A DNA stretch of 64,000 nucleotides from Adineta vaga (taxonomy: Eukaryota > Rotifera). This document shows positions 36,658-47,929 of this stretch, piece after piece. The notes under the pieces were generated by a model. That model saw only the letters and a list, made by a program, of their open reading frames with translations. It made no database searches and had not been told where the DNA came from. The stretch's first letter is position 1. Each line of letters starts with the position of its first letter. The translations under genes were made by a program, and so were the position numbers. The stretch spans positions 14,632,001 through 14,696,000 of the forward strand of contig CP075496.1 in assembly GCA_021613535.1 (NCBI GenBank). The letters run 5' to 3'.

Positions 36658-37929
36658 ACAATAAATAGATAATCTTTCACACCATCAATGTACACATTTT
36701 TTGTATCTTCAGACGGTTTTTTTTACATGATGTGATTTCTTTTATTAAAAAATATATATTGATATAAAAATACTTAGAAATATTTTCGATAGTGTAATCA
36801 GTAGCGTGTCTATAAAATAAAGTTATATTTGATAAGAAAAAATATCCTAAGAATAGCTTATATTTATTCTCAGAAGATGGTTCTATAGTTATATTAATAA
36901 ATAAAACAATATGTTCCCATTGATATTCTCTGTATGTATTCCGAACAACACAAACTCGATATCTGTATTTATATCTTGAAAATCTAATAAAACATATGTT
37001 ATCTTCTACAAAAAGTAAACATTCATTTCTCATCATAGCATAGTGAAACTTCTTGAAAATATAGATCAAAAAGAACATTGTCATAGTTTTAAAAAACCAT
37101 AGAAATATTTTGTAATTATTCATCAATTATATGTAACGAAAAATACAAAATGAATGAAAGAAACGGCGAATGTTTCGTTACGAGTGCATCAATTCTATTT
37201 CTTTTACTCGTAATCACAATGTGATAAAATAGAGAAAATATTCTCATTGTACTCAATGTAAATGATGCTCAGTGCACTATACAACACTTCAACTGTGTCT
37301 CAGATACACACAGAACACACCGTCTCTTTTGGATGAAACAATGAACAAAAGAGAAGAATAAGCAGCTACAAAAATCAAATGAGAACATTTGTATGTCCAG
37401 AATATTACATAACGGCAAAGCAATACGTGAAAGAGATATATAAATAATATTGTACAAAGGAAAATATCTTCAATGGTGTACTCCATGGCAAACTGTAGGC
37501 AATTATTTTAGCATTACTAAAGTGAATAGAAACTAAGAATTATGATAGTACATATAATTCTATAAAAGGAACTTTTCATTCAGATAATATCTAAAACACT
37601 ATCGTACTATCTATAATCTATAAGTTATGGATATGTATTAATCCGATTTGAATTCTAAACATTAGTCATACTTGAAAAAAGGAAAATGTATTTCATAATC
37701 AATATCTTTATATTTTTCATACATCTTAAAGGATATAACATCCAATGTTTTTTTTTCAGTCTATTTGAAATTTCTTTGTTTCTTTTGTTAAAACAGTTGC
37801 TTCATCAATGATTGGTTCTCATGCAAACAAAACACACTAAACATCTTTGTTTGTATATTGTATATATGCATATCTATATTCATTTTCAAATTTCAATCTT
37901 CATCTTCATCTCAAATCAACAAATTGAAT
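36658..37929. other. Intergenic, no supported gene
   Basis: Minus-strand frames at 36677-37126 and 37269-37486 are rich in Phe/Ile/Tyr/Lys as expected of random AT-rich sequence and have no splice support. ATGATTGGTTCTCATGCA (about 37807) is shared with the other F-box-like copies and is probably their promoter block. Confidence 0.4.
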
Positions 37930-39922
37930 ATGTCAACAATAAACTGTTCATCAAAAACAAGTAAATATTTCTTTATATAATACATTGTTAATTGTTTCAT
38001 TTATTAAAGATACTGTTGAATTGAATGATTTACCAGATGAATTAATATTATATATTATGAAGAAAATTAATCCTTATGTATTATTTTTATGTTCTATGAT
38101 TGATATAAGAAATGATCGTTTAGAAAAACTTGCATTTGATAGATGTCATTCAATTGATTTAACTTTCAATTATCAAAATCAAGTATCATATCGATCAGTT
38201 ATACAACGATTTTATTCGGATATTTTACCTCGTATAAATAATCATATTCATTCATTAACAATTAATCTTGCACATATAGATAATTTTGAAATTTATTTTG
38301 AGAAAAATTCTAATATAAATTTTCCAAATCTCAAGCATTTGAAGATAATGTTAGGTGCTAAACAACTTAAAACAGGCATACCATTTAAAATAAGTAAGTT
38401 TTATTATCGATTGAATTTCTATATATTAGATATGATCAGAAATGTAAGAAAATTTTCTTATTTAACAATTAAATAGTCTATCATTGATGTTCTATTCCAA
38501 AAGGAAAAATTCATTCATTTTTCTCTTTAAAGAAAGATCACATTTGAGAAAGTAATCAGTAATCGATTTTAATTGTTTATGTAAAAATGACCTATTAAGT
38601 AAAATAACGAATAATTGTAAATATTTCTTTTAGTTCGATATCCACTCTTAAACACTTCAATAAATATGCCATTTTTTTCAATCTTATATGAAAATTTTCC
38701 AATGTCTAATGATACTCTTCGTGCAAAATTCTGTTCTTTTCTTCATTCATCAATAATGCAACAGATCGAATCATTTGAACTTGATGGAACATGTATTGTA
38801 AAGGAAAGATATAAAAATAATCAACTATTCTTTCCACAAATAAATCAAATAACTCATTTAAATATATCTTTTTCTGATTTTGAACAATGTATAGATTTAT
38901 TAAATCAAATTGGATCTCAACTTCATTCATTTACTGTTTTCATTGAATATATTTGTGATGAAGAAAGTTTAGATTTAATATCTAAAATAAAATCAGTAAG
39001 TGAAACATTTCAATTCAATATAACATTTGAATAAGTTGAATTCTTTTAGATTTCATGTCCAAAACTAAAACAAATGAAAATGATAATGTATAAAAATTTC
39101 AATAATTATCAATTATGTTTTTTTCTTTTACAACAATTATCAAATATTGAATATTTAACATTATTAATGTCTATAAATGAAGATGGTACTAAATATTCAT
39201 ATTTTATTGATAAAACTATTTTAGAAAAAAATCTTCGAAAAATGAATAATTTACGTCAATTTCATTATCATATTCGTTCAATATTATTATATTCTTCATA
39301 TAGAACAATTAATCAAAGTTTTCATAAACAACAAGAAAAACAATCGTTTAATTGTGTAATTGATTATTTTCAAAATGATTATCAACAATGTCAAATTTAT
39401 TCACTTCCATTTATTGGAAATCGTTTAGATTTTATTTCAAATCGTTTTCCATTATTTGATAAGGAGAATACATTTGAAAATATTACTAATTTATTACTTT
39501 TCGATGATAGAACACCTTTTGAAAATAGTTTTTTTCAATGTCTTACTCAATTTTTACCTCAACTACATACACTTCATATAATTAATCAACTTGAACAACA
39601 AGACAAATCAAAAGAAAAACAAACAAATTTGATTTTTACTCATTTATCTGTACTTATTTTACAAAAAATTCATATGGATTATGCTCAATTATTTCTTTGT
39701 CAATGTCAACTTCCTTCTTTAATTGAACTTGCGATTAACACAGATATTTTACTTACAATAATTGATCAAAATAAACAACAAGCTAGAAAGAATTGTTCTC
39801 GAGTAGGAACAATAATTATAACTAAAGAATCATCTACTCAAACAAATAATCTTATTCACAACTTTTTTCCACAAACTACTCAGATTTATTTTACAGATAG
39901 ATTATATAAGAAAATAAATTAG
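37930..39922 (+). CDS. F-box-like / LRR-like protein 2 (intact, four exons)
   Basis: Encodes 549 residues from exons 37930-37960, 38010-38393, 38634-38995 and 39050-39922; the sum is exactly 550 codons. The N-terminal F-box-like motif is LNDLPDELILYIMKKINPYV, followed by FLCSMIDIRNDRLEKLAF. The remainder shows leucine-rich repeats of irregular length (NQITHLNISFSDFEQCIDLL, LSNIEYLTLLMS, FENITNLLLFDD, LPQLHTLHI, FTHLSVLIL), suggesting an F-box/LRR substrate receptor of an SCF ubiquitin ligase. Such proteins form large families in bdelloids as far as I recall; the substrate is unknown. It is the only undamaged one of three related copies here. Confidence 0.72.
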
Positions 39923-40205
39923 AAAAATGTCAAATATCTTTTTTCTTGTTTTTATGCTCAAAGATGAATGTAAATGCAAAGAATAGTGTATTTTCCTTAA
40001 TGTTAATGATTTACGAATGCAATTTTCATTGTTATATGAACATTCGTTGTATCTTTGAATAGAAAAATAAATTTAATTGATTTTCGAAACTCATAATTTA
40101 TATGAATTAATTAATAAAAAATATTTCTCTTTTCTTTTTCTTTATAATAATTTCATTTTCTATATTTTGAAAAATCTCTAATAGATATTATCATACATCG
40201 ACATA

Positions 40206-41845
40206 CAGTGGGTACCAAAATTGATCAACAAGAAGACTAATTGTTTTTGTTAACGTTGTATCTCAATAACTGTATGAGCTATAATGATTCTGTTTTATCC
40301 TTATAATAGCCCATGTTAGGTAGTATATGTACACAAAATTTCAGATCATTCCGTCCTTCTGTTCTGTAGTTATTGAAAAAACAATTCATGATTGTAGATT
40401 TTGGATGTTCCAAAATTGATCAACAAGTTATTTCTACGGTTTTCAGTGCAATTATTTTTACTTAGAAATATTTTTATAGTATACTATCTGAAAGAGCAAA
40501 GTTTTTTCTACATACTGAGCTAATTTTTATTGTGTGCATTTTTTTCAAAGTGGCTGGTCAGGGGTCAGTTTTAGACCATACTGATAATAGACTGCAGAAA
40601 TTGGATAAAATATAACATTTTATTTCTTTTTTATTTAATTTCATATTTCAATGATACCACCTGAAAGAGCATTAAAAACTGTATAAAAACCAATATTTAA
40701 TCAGTCATCCTCATCGTAGAAAGTGACCATAAAAATCTATTATCTATCTCTTCATTATATCCATCTTACATAAATTCTGCTCGGTTTTCTCATTTACATA
40801 ACTAAGACGCTTCCGAAGACCACTTTGTATATTATAGACTTGTAGAGAATTCTTTTCTCTACAAGCTAGACCAGTTTTCAGGCAAAAAGTTTCACCTCAT
40901 CACGAGAATCACATCATTTTTTCATAACAAGCCATGTTATTGAAGCGAGCATACACCATATGAAATGGACTATGAACGATTTTTCCCAAAAAACAGTATT
41001 GAACATCCTTACTTAATGTATCATTTGAAAGAGTGAACTTTCAAGCTCCTACGCTATACTTTGATACAAATTCTGGTCGGTTTTGTTCTGGTAATATATT
41101 CTATAGAACATGGTTAAGGTACTTATCAAAAAAATGATGTGATTCTCGTGATGAGGTGAAACTTTTTGCCTGAAAACTGGTCTAGCTTGTAGAGAAAAGA
41201 ATTCTCTACAAGTCTATAATATACAAAGTGGTCTTCGGAAGCGTCTTAGTTATGTAAATGAGAAAACCGAGCAGAATTTATGTAAGATGGATATAATGAA
41301 GAGATAGATAATAGATTTTTATGGTCACTTTCTACGATGAGGATGACTGATTAAATATTGGTTTTTATACAGTTTTTAATGCTCTTTCAGGTGGTATCAT
41401 TGAAATATGAAATTAAATAAAAAAGAAATTAAATGTTATATTTTATCCAATTTCTGCAGTCTATTATCAGTATGGTCTAAAACTGACCCTTGACCAGCCA
41501 CTTTGAAAAAAATGCACACAATAAAAATTAGCTCAGTATGTAGAAAAAACTTTGCTCTTTCAGATAGTATACTATAAAAATATTTCTAAGTAAAAATAAT
41601 TGCACTGAGAACCGTAGAAATAACTTGTTGATCAATTTTGGAACATCCAAAATCTACAATCATGAATTGTTTTTTCAATAACTACAGAACAGAAGGACGG
41701 AATGATCTGAAATTTTGTGTACATATACTACCTAACATGGGCTATTATAAGGATAAAACAGAATCATTATAGCTCATACAGTTATTGAGATACAACGTTA
41801 ACAAAAACAATTAGTCTTCTTGTTGATCAATTTTGGTACCCACTG
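40206..41845. mobile_element. 1,640-bp foldback element with 717-bp near-perfect arms, TA-flanked
   Basis: The left arm (40206-40922) and right arm (41129-41845) are reverse complements with only a few differences in 717 bp. They surround a 206-bp unique spacer. Ends begin CAGTGGGTACCAAAATTGATC and are flanked by TA on both sides (40204-40205, 41846-41847). CAGT ends and TA duplication suit a Tc1/mariner-type non-autonomous element. No open frame encodes a transposase. A transcript across it would form a very long hairpin. Confidence 0.82.
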
Positions 41846-41978
41846 TATATATGATATACTGATTTATTTTCATGTCAACTTATTCTCTCACCAGTCACAG
41901 TGGATGTGTTAACAGAAGATATAACACGAATAAGAAAAATGAAATTTATTGGTTGAATCTTTTCTATTTTGACCTTTC

Positions 41979-42005
41979 AATGAACTGATATTTAATTCGT
42001 TCATT
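41979..42005 (+). promoter_or_regulatory. Conserved palindromic block upstream of pocket-protein copy 3
   Basis: An exact copy of the block at 23555-23581, 44 bp before the ATG at 42049, with the inverted CCAAT box ATTGGTT near 41948. The foldback element ends only about 100 bp upstream, so the conserved promoter core begins just after it. Confidence 0.5.
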
Positions 42006-42048
42006 TTCTAGAAAAACATTTCTTCATACATCACAATTCAATATTGAA

Positions 42049-45029
42049 ATGAATTTATCATTATCATCTTCAATAAAGTAAGAAAATTCGATTTGTATTA
42101 ATTTGTATATTTATTTTAAAATCAATTTCGAAGAGAAGAAATGGAAACAACAATTGAAAATCGTTATTCGAATTTATGTTTGGATTTAAATATGGATAAT
42201 GAAACAAAAGAAGATGCTTGGATCAATTATAAAAATCTATGTAAACATTATGTATTAGAAGGTGATCAAATTCATTGGTTAGCCATATCATTATATGTAT
42301 CATGTCGAAAAAATAAATTTTTATCTAAAAATCAAAATAATCCAATATCAATAACACGTTTATTAAAAAGTTCAAATAATTTCAAGATTTTATCTTTTTT
42401 TGATAAATTACATCAATGGGAAAATATGGGAAATTTACCAGAAAATTTAAGAAATCAAATCAATCAAGTTGAACATTCATTTCAAATTTCATCAATTATC
42501 TTTGAAAAATATTCACAAATCTTTCTTTTAATATTTAATGGAAATATTGATAAATTAAATTCATTTAATTATCTTAATGAAAGAGAAATTTTACAAAAAA
42601 ATCCAAAATTAAATTTAAAATTAAAAGATGATAAATATTCAATAAATCATCTTTATTTAATAATATGGACAATTTATTCCTTATCAAAAACAATTTATCC
42701 CTCAACATTTAATGATTTAATTGCATCATTTCATTTACTTATTGCTTCATTTGAATTTATTTATCAATTTATTAAAAAAACGAAATTTAATATATTTATT
42801 AAACAAAATCTTAATGAAGAAAGTTTAATTGATTATTTATGTTCAAAATATTCTTGTTCTTCAGATATGACACGAACAATTTATTATGAACATTTAAAAA
42901 ATGATTTATTTCAATTAATTAATTTATCGGAAATGAATTTCTCGGAAATTATCGATTTAATTAATAAAAAATATGATGAAATTATTTTAACCAATTGTAT
43001 TATTGATGAAAGAATTTTTTTAGAAAATAAAAATCAATTTTCCGATTTATTAAATTCTTTAAATGAAAATAAAAATTCCAAATTAAATCAAAATAAAACA
43101 CCATTAACAGCAAATCAACATTTTATTCATTTAAATCAACAACAAAATCAAATATTAACACCAATATCACAAGCAAATCAATTAATTCAAATTTTATTAA
43201 ATATTATTCAAAATCAAACGAATAAACCAAGTTTAAATCTTTCAAAAACTATTGGTGAACAACAATTTTTAGATGATTTAAATGAACGATTAAATGAATG
43301 GAAAAGATTATTTGTACAAAATTATGAAAAAACTCAATTAATTGATAAAACATTTTCAAATCGTGGAAATTCATCGGAGAATTATTTTGATTTTTCATTA
43401 AAATTATTTTATTCAGCGTTAGAAAATATTTTAATTATCGAAAAGAAACGTTTAATATCATCAAATCATCAAAATATTCAACAAACATTTCAGTAATTTG
43501 TTTTTTCTCTTTTTTCAAATAATTATTTCGCTTTTCTTTCTTTTAGTAAATTAATATTAAATAATGAATTTCTTAAATCACTTCTTGGTTTATGTTTATT
43601 ATTAGTTTTATATTCACATGGTGATTCTTATCATGATTTTCAATGGATATTTCATCTTTATTCATTACAAGGTTATTCTTTCTTAAAAATTATACAAATT
43701 TATTTTAAAACAACAAAACAAATCTTAAAATCACGTTTATTTATTAAATATTTATCATCAATTGAAGAAATTATTTTATCTTCATTAGCATTTCAATTAA
43801 ATTCACATTTATGGAATGAAATTAAATCTAAAGGAATATTAACTTATCAACAAATTCAACAATTACAACAAAAATCATTATTAACAACACCAACAAATGC
43901 TTCAAATTTATTTCTTTATTCACCAACACCTTCAACGAATGTGAAAAGAAAATTATTTGATCAAAATAATTCGTTATCAATCATTCGAAGTCAATCAGAT
44001 CCAATTGTTGATAATCAAAATACGACGAAAATTCCACAAAAAGAATCTCCATATACAATGTTTTATCGTAAATATTATCAATTAGTCTTTACACGACTTG
44101 ATCTATTATGTTCACGTTTATTTGGTATAAATTCAAATGAAATTAAAAAAATGATTTGGAATTTTTATTTATTTCTTTTTGAAAATTATACCGAAAGTTT
44201 ATTTTGTCAAAGAGATTTAGATCAAATCTTATTATCATCAATTTATTTTATTTCAAATCATGAAAATCTTAATTTAACATGGATAACACTTCTTCAAGCT
44301 TATAAATCAATTCCAAATTCAAATTTAAAAACAATTCGAAGTGTTTTTATTAAAAATCATTCATTAAATTCCAATTCAAATGAATTCATAAATGAAAAGA
44401 ATTCTTTCAATGAAAATCCTTGTTTAACACCATCAAAACCAGCTGGAACAATTCATTTATTTGATGAAAAATTTCTTGGTGATATTAATACATTTTATGA
44501 TGAAATCTTTATTAAAATTAATAATTTTGATGAATTTTTCTTAAAAAAAGATTTCTTTGATCTTCCAAATAAAGTTAAATTAAATTCAAATCAAAATGAA
44601 CAAATTTCATTAAATATTGGTGAAAATCTCTTCGTTAAATATTCTTCAACTTTTATTAAATCAAATTCATTTCATCAACAAAATCAAACGAAATCAAATG
44701 ATTTCAATTCAAATTCATCAACAAATATTTTATCTTCATCAATTCAAGCAGGTGTTCATAATCGTGTTAAAACAATTCGAACTCGAACTGAAGATGGAAA
44801 ATTTCTAACAACAATTTCAACAATTCAACAAAATTTCAATGATTCAAATGAAAATAATTGTAATAGTAATGAAAAAGAAAAACATCTTGTTTTTGGTCAA
44901 TCATCAATGAATTCAATGAAAAGAACTTTTCAAGATTATTCAAATTCAAATTCCGATTGTTTAACAAGTTTAACAAAGAAAATTTTGCAAATTGAAAATG
45001 ATCGAGAATTAAATTCAACGAAAAATTAA
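42049..45029 (+). CDS. Retinoblastoma/p107-p130-like pocket protein, copy 3 (intact)
   Basis: Encodes 956 residues from exons 42049-42077, 42134-43492 and 43547-45029 (957 codons exactly). Domain order and landmarks match copy 2: LEGDQIHWLAIS in the N-terminal domain, TPLTANQHF, TPISQANQL opening pocket A, MFYRKYYQLVFTRLD opening pocket B, then TRTEDGKFLTT in the tail. Expected role: E2F-dependent repression in the nucleus, probably regulated by CDK phosphorylation at the spacer SP/TP sites. Differences from copy 2 are scattered small substitutions and short indels in low-complexity Asn/Gln/Ser tracts. The second intron is identical to copy 2's, while other parts diverge. Two intact near-identical pocket proteins suggest dosage or redundancy. 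Confidence 0.9.
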
Positions 45030-46289
45030 TTTACTAATAAACTCGGTTTTCCTTCTGTAGAAAAAATTTCTTGAATTTATTTTGTTTTTGTTTTCTTGAT
45101 AAATCTTTGTTACATTTCGATTTCATATTAAAAGTGAAATTCTTTTGTTTTTCATTTATCTAATTTAATTCTATTAAATGATTACTGTGAATAATAATTA
45201 TAGGAAAATTTTCGTGCAAACAAAATTTCAAATTGTATTCATCATTTAAGAAACGGATGGATTAATCTAAAATAAAACTTATCGTATAATCAGCGAATAA
45301 GTGTGGAATTATTTATCTCATGCGATACAAATATATTTTCACTCTCGCTTGTTTCAATTTCTATATCATGCAACATATATTTGGTTGGAATAGTTTATTT
45401 CAGCAATCCCAATCAAAATTAGCTGGATATCCTGAATACATTCGTGTCACTATTCTACTTAGTATTTCTAATGAGAATCTAAAACAGAGCGTACAACAAG
45501 TTTCAACTGTATTTCATAAGGAAAAATAATCTTGTATCATAAACCAACTATCATTTCGAACTTCCCTATAATCATAAAAGTCAATAGAAACACAATTGAG
45601 TATAAACGTTTCCATATTTCATGTATAAAAAAACACGATTTCTTCACATACATTCATCAAGAATTATTTTATATAATTTATTAATCATACAACTGATTTT
45701 AGATAAATAAAATGTGAAAAAGAACTTCAGAGTGTTCAACACTCATTAGAAACATTGATCCTACTTGATATCGTATACCAAGCAGACAAGAATATGAAAT
45801 ATGCGTTTAAATACTCAATCAGGAACCGTGATTTTCTTCTAATACATTTAAAAGATGTGGGTGTGGGTGTAAGTTTATTATGGACGAATGCCCACATCTG
45901 CTCCCTCAAGATGGTTATATTTCTGCATTTATATTATAAGTCGAATTAGGCAGCTACTCAGATTTTGACAGTCAAATATTTGTTATTATAAGGCATTCAA
46001 ATAAATAATCAAATACTTCATGAATATATTTTCAGGATGAGACAATGACTTTTTTTTTCGATCGACGTGTCTTATAATAGCTATAATAGATAACGAGTAA
46101 AATTATTTAGATCAAAACGATTTTATCTTTTAATTGAACTTCGATTGAATTAGACAATTGATCGGCATTTCGTCTTGTTCTCAATATATGACCGTAAAAA
46201 ACAATGAAAATTAAAATAGGTATTAGATCTCTTTGAATGGACTTTTTTGAATGTGTTAGAATGAAAGAGGATAGTTTTTGATTGAAATA
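45030..46289. other. Gap with weak coding-like fragments
   Basis: Plus-strand frames at 45320-45529 and 45755-45949 might be exons of one decayed or missed gene. The second is preceded by an acceptor-like GATTTTAG at about 45702 and reads SVQHSLETLILLDIVYQADK. No domain, start or full splice chain was established. The rest is AT-rich with no feature. Confidence 0.25.
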
Positions 46290-46610
46290 TCAGATTGAAT
46301 TGTTGAATAAGGAGAAAATATTTAAACTAAATTCAAATTTAATAGAATGAATATGAAGAAAGGAAAGGAAGATTTTACAAAAAAGATTAAATCGATGAAT
46401 TGCTTGTGTCATTGATGAGTGAAATGATGGAATTGATTGAGAATGATCGATTAATTTCTTCACTATTTTTTTCGTTAAATCTATTTGATTCAATTGATCA
46501 ATTTGTAAATTAGTTTTCCAATTAAATTGTTTCAAATATCTTACATACATGAATTTTCTACAAAAAGAATCTTACTCAATTAAATTTTTTTCGTCCGAAC
46601 TGTTTTCCAT
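46290..46610 (-). CDS. Small unknown protein with a possible 18-nt intron
   Basis: The ATG at 46610 opens MENSSDEKNLIE and then meets TAA inside GTAAGATTCTTTTTGTAG. If those 18 bases (46575-46558) are removed as an intron, the frame continues as KFMYVRYLKQFNWKTN to TGA at 46290, giving a 100-residue polar, Ile/Leu-rich helical protein. The 18-mer has an ideal donor, pyrimidine tract and acceptor but is far shorter than other introns here. Because 18 is a multiple of three, the alternative is a start at the Met 46550 or a simple nonsense change. No family is recognised. Confidence 0.4.
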
Positions 46611-47929
46611 CTTGAGATAAATAAACTAGAAAGAAATTGTTTTTCAATGGTACATCCGAGAAGATCAACGAAAATGCTTGTATTATAAAAATATCAATGA
46701 ATGAACAATTATCTCTACGACTTCTTGACATGCAGAAAATGAATCGAACTATAATAAGTTTTCAGAGTATTATTCAATGTCGCATATCACACACTTCTGA
46801 AATCATTTTTTTTCATTCTTTTATTCCACAAATTCAAGTTAATTGAAAGGGTTTTATTTATTTGTACAAATCTCAAATAAATATTTTCTAAATTTAAAAG
46901 TTAAATTTCGTGGAAAAAATCTTACACTGAAAATATTTGATTTCTCTTTACACAAATTCCAAACTCAATCAGATTCTTTACTTATATCTGGCGTGTTCGA
47001 CTAACTTTTTTTTTATCTATTATAGAAGTGTGTGGATGTGGCGATGATCAACAAATTAGATTCAGAAATTTTACCTAATATTCTCATCTTGTCTCCTATC
47101 CATAAATGAGACTGATGAAGAGATATCAATACCTACTCGGGCAAGGTTTTTATTCCTAAATTCCAATATTCCATTCAGTTAATGTTTTATAAAATAAATA
47201 ACTATTTTAAGCTTTTATTACTTAAAATTTGATATCATGTATTGAGATTTCAACCTAACATTTCACTCACTTGAAATTAAGTGGTTAGGGTACATAGGAG
47301 AGTCAATTATGATGTCCTTCGAATCCTTTTTCTTCCAAAGAAGGGTATTTTTATGAAAATAACGATATTTTATAAAGTTTAACCAAAAGTTTTCGGACTC
47401 GACGAATCGAATGGGACCAAGAGCTTTCAAGAACTCTTGGATTTTTCCGGTCTCCGGTCGAACTGTTGGTTCCTTTTGATTTCTCAACCTTCGTTTTAAG
47501 TGTTGAGTTTTTTATTAACCGTTATTGTAATGTCACTAAGTTAAAATAAGAAAAGAGCACCTTGTTTCGAAAAATGATTTGTCTTATACGTATCGTTGGT
47601 TACCTATGAGGTTATGAGATCTAATTTTTTTCTTTCGTTATAAATTTCGATTTCAATTTTCGAATTGTTTTCTCTTGCCTTGTTTAAATGATGTTTATCT
47701 CTTTTGAGTTAATAACAAAAAAATACTTCTTCTTTTTTTTCATCTAGATCTAATCATCAATCATCGTCATTTGATTTTGTTTGTTGTTTCGTCAACAATA
47801 TTTATAGATCAGGTTAGTTGAATTTTCAAATGAACGTTCAATTTATTATGTCTTCATTATTCTATTGAATAATTATAAAAAGAATTTATGGTTTCTTTTT
47901 ATATCAACGTAAAAAAAGTGAACACATTT
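46611..47929. other. Intergenic, no supported gene
   Basis: Frames at 46637-46846 (plus) and 47487-47263 (minus) lack splice or domain support. The minus frame (PETGKIQEFLKALGPIRF) lies in a GC-richer patch around 47390-47480 that may be a transposon trace. The region ends at the 3' end of the DYW-PPR gene. Confidence 0.35.
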
